Of a DNA stretch of 64,000 bases, positions 1-9,417 are shown in pieces. The first letter of the stretch is position 1. Each line of letters starts with the position of its first letter. A program made the translations under genes and the position numbers. This DNA comes from Anastatus disparis. Lineage: Eukaryota > Arthropoda > Insecta > Hymenoptera > Eupelmidae. The stretch is from positions 5,695,001 through 5,759,000 of the forward strand of contig JAFFSR010000301.1 of NCBI GenBank assembly GCA_017163975.1. Direction: 5' to 3'. Below the pieces are notes generated by a model that searched no databases, was not told the origin of the DNA, and saw only the letters and a list, made by a program, of their open reading frames with translations.

Positions 1-209
1 AGTAAAAGAATGCACTGGAGAGCTCTTTGCGCGGAAATAGATAACGATCCGTGGGGACTAGGTTATAGAATAGTAATGAAAAACTCGGAAAGTTTGCGAA
101 ACCTCTTCTACGAGAAGCGAACGTAATGGAAAATATAGTCACCCCCCTGTTCCCAGAACATGGAGTAAGGCAGGAGCAATACATCGAAGTGACCCCCGTC
201 AAAAATGTT
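1..209 (+). pseudogene. R1-like LINE ORF2 fragment, region before the RT
   Basis: The reading includes DNDPWGLGYRIVMKN, a stretch typical of the linker between endonuclease and reverse transcriptase in R1-clade ORF2 proteins. A one-base frameshift near position 118 moves the reading to one containing ENIVTPLFPEHG, which belongs to the same linker, and a TAG ends it near 209. The fragment enters from the left edge of the window. The RT piece at 3880-4133 is probably part of the same copy, with the core of the RT domain missing between them and a repeat inserted. The assignment to R1 rests on remembered motif similarity only. Confidence 0.7.
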
Positions 210-446
210 TAGCTAAAAATATTAGTTAAAAAAATAACTAAAATATAGATAAAAATACAGCTATATTCAACTGGAATATAGCTATATTTATATGGATTTT
301 TTAGGTAAAAATCCAGTTATTTTTTTGGTAAAAATCTAGTTAATATTTTCAGTAGCTTACAACGGCTGAAAATATAACTGTATTTTCAGCTATATTATCA
401 GCTATATTTTTAGATATATTTTTCGGTATATTTTAAGTCAACTTTT
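210..446. other. AT-rich non-coding spacer
   Basis: Low-complexity sequence rich in AGCTATAT and TAAAAAT words, with short self-complementary stretches. I see no gene or element boundary in it. Confidence 0.5.
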
Positions 447-1165
447 TAAATTTTTAAATACCACGTTTTTGAAACGACTAAAAAGTATAAAATAATTTTT
501 AATAACTATGAAAATTATTTCATACTTTTTAGTCGTTTTAAAAACGTGGTATTTAAAAATTTTTTTTAAATTTAAATATTATTTTTTACTTTTTGCTCTT
601 TTGTATGTAAATTTTTTTTTGTTTGAAATGAATTTTTTTTGAATAAGTCAACATCTAGACTATTTTCAGAGAACACGTGGTCGCATGCTGAATTTCCCGC
701 TATTTTGAAGATTATGACGCTATTGGAAGTTCTACTAATATATGATATTTTATCAATTAATGGACCATAAAATCGATAAAATTTAATGTCAAGACTAATA
801 AAAACAATGGGAAATGCTATAATTTATGTCTAATTACGATATATGACAAGCAAAAGAATTTTTTAAATTTTCAAAGATTTTTAGATACCAATGTTGAAAG
901 TATATCCACAGATAAAATCTTCAAATTTTTAATTTTGCAAACATCTCTGTATATAGTTGAATATATCGATATATACATCGGTAGAAATATATAAATTCGA
1001 TTGTATTATCCAACAATGCATGCAAAAATATAATGTTGAATATATCAATATATTAATATATCAAATAAAGAATTTTAAAAATTTTCGAAGATTTTTTGAC
1101 ACCAATGTTAAAAGTATATCTATATATAAAATTTTCAATTTTGCAAACATCTCCGCATATAATCG

Positions 1166-3669
1166 ATAAGGTGAAGTAAGGTAATTTGAGACGGATTTTA
1201 GCATCCACCAAATATAACTCTATTATTGTCATTTTATTTTTTAAATTTTGATAAATCCGTAAATCAAGGCTTTTAGTAGGCTGTATGGACTTTATTTTCC
1301 AATAAGGATAGAGTCAATATCTTTATAATTAAAAAAATTATAAGGTTTTAATTTTAGAGTATTAGGGAGTTAAAACTGGATAATGTTAAATAAAATGCAA
1401 CCTAAAGCTGGACAGCGTAGGGAGCTAATTGTGGACTGTGCTGAACAATGCACTAATTAGTATACTAAATACCACAAAATTTCTTCAACGCTTTCCAATA
1501 TTCAAAAAGTTCTTTTTGACTGTCTTCACCTTTCTACAACTCTTTAAATTCATTGTGCTTGAATGTTTGTAAAGTTTCAGCATAAATAACATTCTGCTCA
1601 AATAAATTCAATAGATGCAATAATTTATTGTTCATCGTACTGCTTAGACTTTCTAACTGATCAGATGAAGATCTAGGATTCTTGTTCTTTTTTTTTATTT
1701 AAAATAACATAATTAACTGCACTCAATTCAAATGGATATAACCCACATGCCCTGAATCCATTTTTAATTGTCTCGGTCACATCAATAAAATCAAGAGCCT
1801 TTTTTAAAATACCAGCGACCATTGATTTTTTAACATCAACTATATTATTGTCAGTCCTCCATGTTCGTAGAGTACTTTTGTATGCCTCTTTCAATGGATG
1901 GAATAGAGTCACATCCAAAGGCTGGATTATATGGGTGGCATTAGGATATAGTGCTATTAGTTCTATTTGAAATTCTTTACAGAAATTTATTAAGGGCAAA
2001 GTGAGATGAGAGGCATGACTATCTACGTACAGAATTATTGGAAACTCCACTTCATTATCTATCAGCCACTCGTAATAGATATTTACTATGTAAATATAAA
2101 AGGTTTCCGATGTCATCCAACCTCTGTCACTATGTCCTATGCCCCAGCCTTTTGGTATGCTATAAACAAGGCTTTTCTTTAGAATAGTTTTCAAATCAAA
2201 CAGTACCATAGGAGGAAGTATCCGTCCTGAAGCCGATGCAGTAACGAGTACTGTCATACAAGCTTTCTCATTGCCTCCGACAATTTGATATACAGATTTT
2301 GCAACTTTTTGTGTTATAACTGCATTATCTTTTGGTACTAAATTGAATGAAGATTCATCCAAATTGAAAATTCTTTCTGGTTTAACATTTATGAATCCAT
2401 TGTATCAATGTTTACCTGGTCTGTTGTTTTTAAAAGTATTCTTTCTCTTCTCTGCAATTATAAATTTCTGTACGCAGTCTAATAAATAACTTTTTGTGAC
2501 AGGAAATCCTCTTTCTGCACAGTAAATAATCCATTCAACTATTTCTAATTCTTCTTTGGGACTTAAAATAGTTGGTGCATTTCTAGCACAGTCTATTGGT
2601 ACACGACAATTGAATTTAGTATGCAGTGTTGACTTTGGTATTCCAAAAAGTGTAGCTGCCTGTCACAGAGTCTGTCCATTTTCTATTCCTGTTAATGCTT
2701 TCATAAGTGTTTCTTTATTATAGTTTTTTTCCATTGCATTTATTTGATTTGAATTTTCTTGTTTTATCTTTATTAATACCAGTTAATTTTTTTACTTCAT
2801 TACACTTTTCTTGAGATCTATTTGGTTTTGTTGTTGTAATTCTATTCTTATTTATTACTTTATTATTTTTTCTACCTATTATAAATCTGTAAATAATTTA
2901 ATTATTTAAGATAATTAGTTAATTATCTTAAAAATTAAGTACATTATACATGAATGTAATAGTGAGTAGTACTTACATGAAGAGGTTAGGTTTGAACTTA
3001 AAATTTTTGCAAGTAAATAATGTTTTTAAACATTTGAATTATATATATATATACTAAACACCGTAGCCACGAATACAACAAAGTAAATATAATTAGCATA
3101 TTATTTCAGAAAATTTTTGTAAAAAATTTTAATTTTTAACAATGTTTTTCTACGTGTCTACAATTAGAGTAACGCTGCAGAACAGTAAGCAAATTCGGGA
3201 CATGCGCGAGACTTCTGTCCAGAATTATGGTTCCCTTTTAAAAAATGGGAGCAAAATTTAAACATGTTTTTTTATTAATAAAAAATGTATTTTGACTATG
3301 AATGTACTTCTAAAAAGTATCCTTCACTATCGTATTATTAATTAAAGTCATTAATTACATGTGATAAGAGGAATTCTTTTTTTTTTCATCGTATGTATAA
3401 ATAGCAGTTTTAGCAATGGATGGGCCCATATGTACGTCATTTTCCAACTTATTATACAGTCTCATTTCTTTCATTTATTTAAATTATTCTTAAATTTTTA
3501 TTTAATTATATAAAGTAATTATTCGTATAAATAACAGCTTAGTTTACTATGAATAATTTTACTTATTAATATTTGTCATATTATCATATTTAAAAATAGC
3601 AATTTTTATTGATGTCCAGAATTATGTCCCAAGTTGAACGTTGTCCCAAATTACCTTACTTTACCTCAT
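1166..3669 (-). mobile_element. pogo/Tigger-like DNA transposon, degenerate
   Basis: Imperfect terminal inverted repeats are visible. The left end reads ATAAGGTGAAGTAAGGTAAT and the right end, reverse-complemented, reads ATGAGGTAAAGTAAGGTAAT. The matching uninterrupted repeat at 59.4 kb shows that this block is an insertion. It carries one broken transposase gene on the minus strand. The target duplication is unclear; a TA occurs at each side, but the edges are ragged. Outside the gene (1170-1670 and 2740-3660) the sequence is AT-rich and non-coding. Confidence 0.75.
1673..2734 (-). pseudogene. pogo/Tigger/Jerky-type DDE transposase, two in-frame stops
   Basis: From an ATG at 2734 one frame runs 354 codons to 1673 and is interrupted by two TGA codons. 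The N-terminal part is a helix-turn-helix of the Psq/CENP-B type, with NGQTL before the first TGA and QAATLFGIPKSTLHTKF after it. The C-terminal part is a DDE_1 catalytic domain. LDESSF carries the first acidic residue, YVDSHASHL the second, and PNATHIIQPLD the context of the third. All three aspartates persist, so catalysis is lost through the stops rather than active-site changes. Members of this family cut and paste at TA. The protein is short for the family because the region between HTH and DDE is compact. Confidence 0.85.
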
Positions 3670-3879
3670 TAATATATAAATCGGTGGAAATATACACATT
3701 TTTTTCTATAATATTGCATTGTCATCGGAATCTGAGCTATGTTTAAAATTTAAAGTCTTTAGCTCATCGGAAAGTTAGTTTTAAATCGATTACAAAATTT
3801 CATCCAAACAGACAGACAGACATACAGACAGACATACAGACAAACAGACACGAAGAGAAGCTAATAAAAACATGGTAAA

Positions 3880-4133
3880 AATGCTTTTAACTTGGCTAGA
3901 TGGGAAGGTATTGTCCAAGCATTGAGAGAAAAATATAAGATACCTTTGTATCTACGATACCTATCTATAAGATACCTTCTATCTATGATAGAAGAATATC
4001 TGAAAGACAGACAGCTACTGTACAAGACCAAGAACGGACTTAAATCTAGAAAGGTAACGGTAGGAGCAGCTCAAGGATCGATCTTAGGCCCGGAACTGTG
4101 GAACATTTTCTACGACAACATCTTAACCCATTA
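3880..4133 (+). pseudogene. R1-like LINE reverse transcriptase fragment
   Basis: The frame reads NAFNLARWEG, then a region containing IEEYLKDRQLLYKTKNGL and GAAQGSILGPELWNIFYD. These are RT finger/palm motifs of R1-clade LINEs. A short direct duplication (CTATCTATAAGATACC, CTATCTATGATAG) lies near 3960-3990. The fragment stops before the YADD catalytic motif, at a TTAA where unrelated sequence starts. It sits immediately after the repeat ending at 3882 and probably continues the 1-209 fragment. Confidence 0.75.
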
Positions 4134-4733
4134 ACGCCGGGAAGGACACTTTTTAAACCACCACTTCCACGTCGCTATTTGTAACTCATTTAGCGGAGAA
4201 AAGAATTGTGACATAGTGTATTTTGTAGAAAAAAGGTTGCTCTTTCCGATGGCGTCCATGAACATTTGAAAAAAATAAAATTTCCACGTGAAAATAGAGG
4301 TTTTTTGTAAAAAAAACACGATTTTTTTCAATAAACTTTTTTTTCAACTACGATTTTCGTCGACTTTCCGGTTTGGAATCACTCTAAAATCTTTGTAGAT
4401 CGTTTACTTTTTATCTAAACCTAAAGTATCGATGATTTATATAATTAATTTTGGTCCGCAAAATTGAAAATGGCGCTCAAAACGCTAAATTTTTTACTTA
4501 AACATTCAGAAATTTTTTTCTCGAAAACTATGGACTTTTGGGAAAAAATCACCAGAATTATCGATGTCTGGTATGTAAATAGCATGAATTTCATTTTCAT
4601 TTTTGATAGTTTCCAATCGATCTCTTTTACCAGATAGACTTCGATTTTTTTTCGAATACAGAGAAATATTTTCTTGTAAAAATTACAAGTTATAATGGTA
4701 GTGTAGTCATACACTGCCATTATAACAAAAAAC
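4124..4733. other. Unassigned non-coding block, possible TTAA-element end, with hairpin
   Basis: It starts at TTAACCCATTAACGCCGGG inside the R1 remnant, which resembles the end of a TTAA-targeting (piggyBac-like) element; no matching right end was found. A hairpin with 14-nt arms and one mismatch lies at 4692-4723 (ATAATGGTAGTGTA against TACACTGCCATTAT). The stretch 4650-4720 is similar in reverse complement to 9428-9490 on the other side of the LINE. The minus-strand open frame here does not look like a protein. Confidence 0.35.
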
Positions 4734-4753
4734 TACCATGTCACATTCTCAAG

Positions 4754-6247
4754 ATGGCGTCAGGAGGTGAGACGCACTCAGGTGATCCTCCTGACAAAAA
4801 TTCTGAAATTAGGTATAAATGCCATCCTAAACAAAAAGTCTCAGTTGTTGTGTGTATTATTTGTGAAAATGTATATCACAGTAGTGATTTTGAAAGATGC
4901 AAGAATAAAAAATACATTAGTGATGTTTTGGTAATATGTCCGGACCACGTGGAACTCAATCTAACCTCAAAAGACAAAGATATAAGTCTGAATGAAGACA
5001 CTAAAAAACTTATTGCTTGCATAAAAAGTGAAAAAGAAGATCATATAAAACATAAAATTTTAAGTGAAATGTCTAAAAATGCAATAAGGGCTGAAGATAT
5101 TGGTGAACTTAATGCAACCTTAAGAGATGATAGTTCTGAAATAGAAAACCAACAAATTGAAATTCGATTATTAATACAACTAAATGAAGAGTTGACAGAT
5201 AAAAATGCTTTATTGAAAGAGTTATTAAAAAAAGGAAATAATGAAGATGAAAATGATGTAAGACAGTATAAACAAAAAACTTTTGCTGATGTATTAACTG
5301 ATCAACCCATAGTCAAAAACACTAGAGTACCAAAAATAATTGTTAAGAATTTAAAAAAAGAGAATACTAATTTAGCTGATTTTTCCAAAAAGGTCTGTGA
5401 TATTTTAACTAAAGAGAAGGATATACAAACAAAAAATATTAATGTACTTAATGACTGTGACATTGAAATAATTAGTATGAGTGATAAAAGTGCCAAAACA
5501 ACAATAGATCTGTTAACAAAAAAATTATCAAATAATTATAAGGCTGAAATTGAAGAAATTGCATCTCCTAAAATGAAAATAGTTGGCGTTGATAACTATT
5601 CCCAAATGAGTCTCGAGGAACTTGAAAAGGATATAAATGAACGGAACTTCAAGGAAATGCAAGGCAAGTGTAAAATACTACATATTAATCAAATAACTGC
5701 AAGCAAAATAAGCATAGTCATAGAAGTACCAAGTAATTTATATAAACGTATCAGAGAAAATCAATCTAGATTATTTATTGGTCATCAATGCTGTAAGGTA
5801 TGGGACATAATTAATGTCAAACCATGCTTTAAATGTGCAAGATTTGGTCATAACTCACTAAAATGTACAAATGATCCTTGCTGTATGAAATGTGCTGGCC
5901 CGCATAAAACTATACAATGCATAATCACATCAGATTTTGCATGTGCTAACTGTACCTACAGTAACTTCAAGTATAATACAAATTTTGAGGTTAGCCATAT
6001 AGCTAATGATGCTGATAAATGTGGAATACTAAAGAAAAAACTCAACAGGTATGTTGAGATGACTGATTATCCAGTGAGGCCTGTTATACCAAGATATGTT
6101 GGCAAAGTAGAAAACCGTAATCAAGAAAGCCGTAATCAAACTGCTGATGCATGTAAACAACCAAGTGTATCAAGTATAAAAACTCGAGCTAAAGCTAATG
6201 CTAATCTGACACCACTACTTCGAACAAGAAAACCTAAGGATATATAA
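4754..6247 (+). CDS. LINE ORF1: RNA-binding protein with N-terminal zinc finger and CCHC knuckles
   Basis: A 497-residue protein, intact. Residues 23-65 hold a Cys/His set (C23, H24, C34, C37, H42, C49, C62, H65) suggesting a PHD-like zinc finger. Residues about 115-165 are charged and probably coiled coil. Residues about 190-345 resemble the RRM-like part of Jockey-type ORF1 proteins. From about residue 357 there are zinc knuckles, CFKCARFGHNSLKC and CMKCAGPHKTIQC, plus a third Cys/His group ending near residue 425. The expected role is to bind LINE RNA in a ribonucleoprotein. The start is set by AAGATGGCG, shared with copy 2. The stop overlaps the ORF2 start as TAATG, suggesting reinitiation. 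Confidence 0.85.
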   Translation: MASGGETHSGDPPDKNSEIRYKCHPKQKVSVVVCIICENVYHSSDFERCKNKKYISDVLVICPDHVELNLTSKDKDISLNEDTKKLIACIKSEKEDHIKHKILSEMSKNAIRAEDIGELNATLRDDSSEIENQQIEIRLLIQLNEELTDKNALLKELLKKGNNEDENDVRQYKQKTFADVLTDQPIVKNTRVPKIIVKNLKKENTNLADFSKKVCDILTKEKDIQTKNINVLNDCDIEIISMSDKSAKTTIDLLTKKLSNNYKAEIEEIASPKMKIVGVDNYSQMSLEELEKDINERNFKEMQGKCKILHINQITASKISIVIEVPSNLYKRIRENQSRLFIGHQCCKVWDIINVKPCFKCARFGHNSLKCTNDPCCMKCAGPHKTIQCIITSDFACANCTYSNFKYNTNFEVSHIANDADKCGILKKKLNRYVEMTDYPVRPVIPRYVGKVENRNQESRNQTADACKQPSVSSIKTRAKANANLTPLLRTRKPKDI

Positions 6248-9111
6248 TGGAGCAACACATCGAATTCATTGAAGATATTCAAAATGATGTGATTCAAGAG
6301 GAAGTATCATATAGAGATCTAAAAGCTCTTAACAGGGATATAAATAAAAAAGATTGCTTTATTTTATATGTTAATATTAGAAGCCTGAATGCTAATTATA
6401 ATAATCTAAATGTCTTTGTTGGGAGTTTGAGGATTAAACCGTATATAATAGTTTGTTCAGAAACATGGTATTTACCAAATCAGCAAATCTTTGCGATCAA
6501 AGGTTATAAATTGTATTACAACAATAGTATGTTAAACCAGAATGACGGTGTGGTTGTGTATATAAGAGACTGTGTTACGGAGATTACTGACGTAATACAA
6601 GTGGGAAGACTTGCAATATCAAATTCACAAATAACTTTAAATAATAATAGACATCTTGAAATTTCAGCCCTGTACAGGTGTCATGATCTCCATTGCACTG
6701 AATTTATAGCTAACTTAAATACGTACATTAAAAGTAAAAGAAATGTAAAGAATCATTTAATTATAGGTGATTATAACATTGATGTTATGAACGAAGATCA
6801 ATACAGTCTAGGTTTATTAAACAATATGCTTGAAAATGGTTTTTTCCCAGGGTTCGTATGCACAACCAGGCCGAATAATGCTGGCGGACGGGGGACGTGT
6901 ATTGATAATATTTTCATTAAATCTAAATCAATAGGAAGTAAGGCATTTAAACTTTTAATACCATTTACCGATCATTATCCTTTATTTTTAAAATTGAATA
7001 GTCTATCTTTATCTAAAAAAGAAAATGTTAGATATCATATTAATTATACTAAACTGCTAAGAATAGCTAAGAGCAAAAACTGGAATAAAATAGAATCAAT
7101 GCACGATCCCAACGAAGCTATTTCATTGTTGATATCAGAAGTTCAAGACTGTTTAGAAAAATCTAAAAATGTAGTTAGAGTAAAAAATAAAAATATAATT
7201 CCAAGGAAAGATTGGATTACAAAAGCTATAATGATCTCATGCAGGAAAAAAGAAAGATTATATATTAAAATGAAAAAAGATCCAAATAATGAAATGAAAC
7301 AAGCTGAATATAAAAATTATATTAAAATACTTAATAAGATTATTAACAATGCTAAAAATAAACATGACAGTGAATTAATCAAAAATAATTCAAATAATAG
7401 TAGGCAACTTTGGAAGCAGATAAAAAATAAAATGGGTACTAACTTGCCTAGAGAGTCTGAAATAAATAAAATTGCTATTGATAATGGTTTTATAGAAGAT
7501 AAATCATTAATTGCGGACTACTTTAACTCTTATTTTTGTTCAATAAGTAATAAACTTAGTGAAAAAATAAATAAACCACTCAATAAACAAGTACACTTAC
7601 CAATAATGAATAAAAATTCAATTTTTATCAATCCAACTAATAATTTTGAAATAATTGAAATAATTAATAGCTTGAAAATAACAAATGGTGGTGTAGATCA
7701 TATATCTACTAATACTTTGAAAATAATATCACATCAAATTGTTAGTGCTTTAACACATATATTTAATTTATGTATTGAAAATTCTATCTGGCCTCAAGCT
7801 CTAAAAATAGCTGAAGTTGTACCAATTTTCAAATCTGGTAATAAAATGGAAACATCTAATTACAGGCCAATATCCTTAATTTCGAATTTTTCAAAAATTT
7901 TAGAAAAAATTATTTATATTAGATTATATTCATTTTTTGAAAAGAATAAATTATTATCGGGTAATCAATTTGGTTTTATGAAAAATAAGGGTACCAAAGA
8001 TGCTTTTAGCTATTTAACGAATATTTTATATAGTGAGTTAGATAAGAGTAGGCCAATAGCTATTACGTTCCTAGACTTAGCAAAAGCTTTTGATACAGTT
8101 AATCATGCTATATTGTTGGAAAAGCTTTACAGGTACGGTGTCAGAGGAAACGCATTTAATCTTATTTGCAATTATTTAAATAATAGAAAACAAAAAGTTA
8201 GAATTGGGAAGTTTGACAGTAGTTACGAGACTGTGTCAATAGGAGTGCCTCAAGGTACCATTCTTGGACCACTTTTGTTTGTGATATATATTAATGATCT
8301 AATTCGTAACAGATTAGACCATGTAGTCTCCTTTGCAGACGATACAGCTGTTATTGCAATGGATGATGCTTGGAGTAAAGTTGAAAATAAAATGAATGAA
8401 TATTTAGGTGACGTGAGTGATTGGCTTGCTCTTAATGAGCTGTCTCTGAATGTAACAAAAACAGTTTTCATTACATTTGGCAATTATTGTAACAGTGTTC
8501 CTGACAAAATTAACATTAGTATTAGGGGGCATAGTATTAATAGAGTTGAATATTGTAAGTATCTGGGTGTTATCTTTGATTATAGACTAAGATGGGATAA
8601 ACATATTCAATATATACTGAAAAAAACTAAATACATAATATATATAATGTATAAATTATCTAAATTTATGCAAACTGACATACTTAGAATAATATACTAT
8701 GCATTTTTCCATAGTATAACAAGCTGTGCAAATATTGCCTGGGGTGGTGCTTTCAATAATAACTTAAATTTATTACAAAGAACACAAAATACGATTTTGA
8801 AAATTGTAAACAAGAACAAATTTATTGTAGAGAACCCTTTAAATATGAAGCAAACCTTTGCCTATGAATGTATTTCATATCATTATAACAAAATAAAGGA
8901 TTTATATATAACATCAACTAGTAGAACTAGGAAAAAATTAATAATACCACCGAAGTGCTCGAAGGCTGTCAGCAATAAAAATAGTTATATCAAAGCTATT
9001 CAAATCTTTAATTGTCTTCCAAAAGATAATCCTAGTCTTAAAAATTTAGATTTAGGGTACATCTATAACAAGAAAAAAATAAAAAAATGGATCAGTGCCA
9101 ATGTACTATGA
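6247..9111 (+). CDS. LINE ORF2: endonuclease-reverse transcriptase
   Basis: A 954-residue protein with no stop or frameshift. The N-terminal third is an exonuclease-endonuclease-phosphatase (APE-type) domain: NIRSLNAN near residue 44, ETW near 76, GDYNID near 174, and TDHYPL near 239. These cover the expected metal-binding and catalytic positions. The RT domain covers about residues 515-780: NYRPISLIS near 538, FLDLAKAFDTV near 607, GVPQGTILGPLL near 665, and catalytic FADDT near 695. The C-terminal portion (about 780-954) is the basic tail usual for this group; no RNase H is evident. It nicks genomic DNA and copies the LINE RNA by target-primed reverse transcription. Confidence 0.9.
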   Translation: MEQHIEFIEDIQNDVIQEEVSYRDLKALNRDINKKDCFILYVNIRSLNANYNNLNVFVGSLRIKPYIIVCSETWYLPNQQIFAIKGYKLYYNNSMLNQNDGVVVYIRDCVTEITDVIQVGRLAISNSQITLNNNRHLEISALYRCHDLHCTEFIANLNTYIKSKRNVKNHLIIGDYNIDVMNEDQYSLGLLNNMLENGFFPGFVCTTRPNNAGGRGTCIDNIFIKSKSIGSKAFKLLIPFTDHYPLFLKLNSLSLSKKENVRYHINYTKLLRIAKSKNWNKIESMHDPNEAISLLISEVQDCLEKSKNVVRVKNKNIIPRKDWITKAIMISCRKKERLYIKMKKDPNNEMKQAEYKNYIKILNKIINNAKNKHDSELIKNNSNNSRQLWKQIKNKMGTNLPRESEINKIAIDNGFIEDKSLIADYFNSYFCSISNKLSEKINKPLNKQVHLPIMNKNSIFINPTNNFEIIEIINSLKITNGGVDHISTNTLKIISHQIVSALTHIFNLCIENSIWPQALKIAEVVPIFKSGNKMETSNYRPISLISNFSKILEKIIYIRLYSFFEKNKLLSGNQFGFMKNKGTKDAFSYLTNILYSELDKSRPIAITFLDLAKAFDTVNHAILLEKLYRYGVRGNAFNLICNYLNNRKQKVRIGKFDSSYETVSIGVPQGTILGPLLFVIYINDLIRNRLDHVVSFADDTAVIAMDDAWSKVENKMNEYLGDVSDWLALNELSLNVTKTVFITFGNYCNSVPDKINISIRGHSINRVEYCKYLGVIFDYRLRWDKHIQYILKKTKYIIYIMYKLSKFMQTDILRIIYYAFFHSITSCANIAWGGAFNNNLNLLQRTQNTILKIVNKNKFIVENPLNMKQTFAYECISYHYNKIKDLYITSTSRTRKKLIIPPKCSKAVSNKNSYIKAIQIFNCLPKDNPSLKNLDLGYIYNKKKIKKWISANVL

Positions 9112-9259
9112 GTTATTAAAACATATTATGATTGGCTAGTCTATGGTTATATTTATGTGTATGTAAAAAAAAAAAAAAAAAAAAATAATTATTAATGGAA
9201 AGTTTAATTAGATATAAGAGTTAATTTTTAGGTTTTAGTATTTAAGTTCAATTACCGGA

Positions 9260-9293
9260 CCTATGTACAGGTAGCTATGACTACCTCTATAGG
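9260..9293 (+). promoter_or_regulatory. LINE copy 1 3'-UTR two-part hairpin
   Basis: The outer stem is CCTAT (9260-9264) with ATAGG (9289-9293). The inner stem is AGGTAG (9269-9274) with CTACCT (9281-9286). It is followed by ATTACT, which is also present after the equivalent hairpin in copy 2 at 56106-56136. There the stems differ in sequence but still pair. This is a likely recognition structure for the LINE reverse transcriptase. Confidence 0.65.
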
Positions 9294-9417
9294 ATTACTG
9301 CTGAGTCAGATATTTTATTATATCTGATAGATCAGCACTAATGTATTACATAGTAAAATCTACTGGAAATTCAATAAAAATTCCTTTTTTTTCTGAATTT
9401 TACCATGAAACATGCTA

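Larger units (their letters stand above)
447..3882 (+). repeat. Interspersed inverted-end repeat, copy 1 (interrupted by a pogo-like element)
   Basis: It begins with a hairpin (arms about 447-497 and 509-562, containing ACCACGTTTTT and AAAACGTGGT). A body follows that matches, in reverse complement, 59231-60429 near the other end of the window. It ends with a CAGACAGA-rich tract and AATAAAAACATGGTAAAAATG. The outer sequences ACCACGTTTTT and AAAACATGGT are inverted relatives, so a non-autonomous DNA element is likely. The body is split at about 1166-3669 by a pogo-like transposon. The right boundary falls inside the R1 RT remnant. I cannot assign the superfamily. Confidence 0.6.
4741..9410 (+). 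mobile_element. Near-intact non-LTR retrotransposon (Jockey/CR1-like group), copy 1
   Basis: Two overlapping ORFs without internal stops (ORF1 4754-6247, ORF2 6247-9111) are followed by a 3' UTR with a conserved hairpin. A 7-bp direct repeat TACCATG occurs at 4734-4740 and 9411-9417 and may be the target-site duplication, which leaves a 5' UTR of only about 13 nt. A 20-nt A run at about 9166-9186 lies inside the 3' UTR and is not the terminus. A second, decayed copy of the family lies at 51577-56178. The clade is not settled; endonuclease plus RT with FADD fits Jockey, CR1 and L2 relatives. Confidence 0.8.

Noticed and set aside
9166..9186. A20 run taken as the poly-A tail and end of LINE copy 1
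   Set aside because: The conserved 3' hairpin shared with copy 2 lies further downstream, and the candidate target duplication is at 9411.
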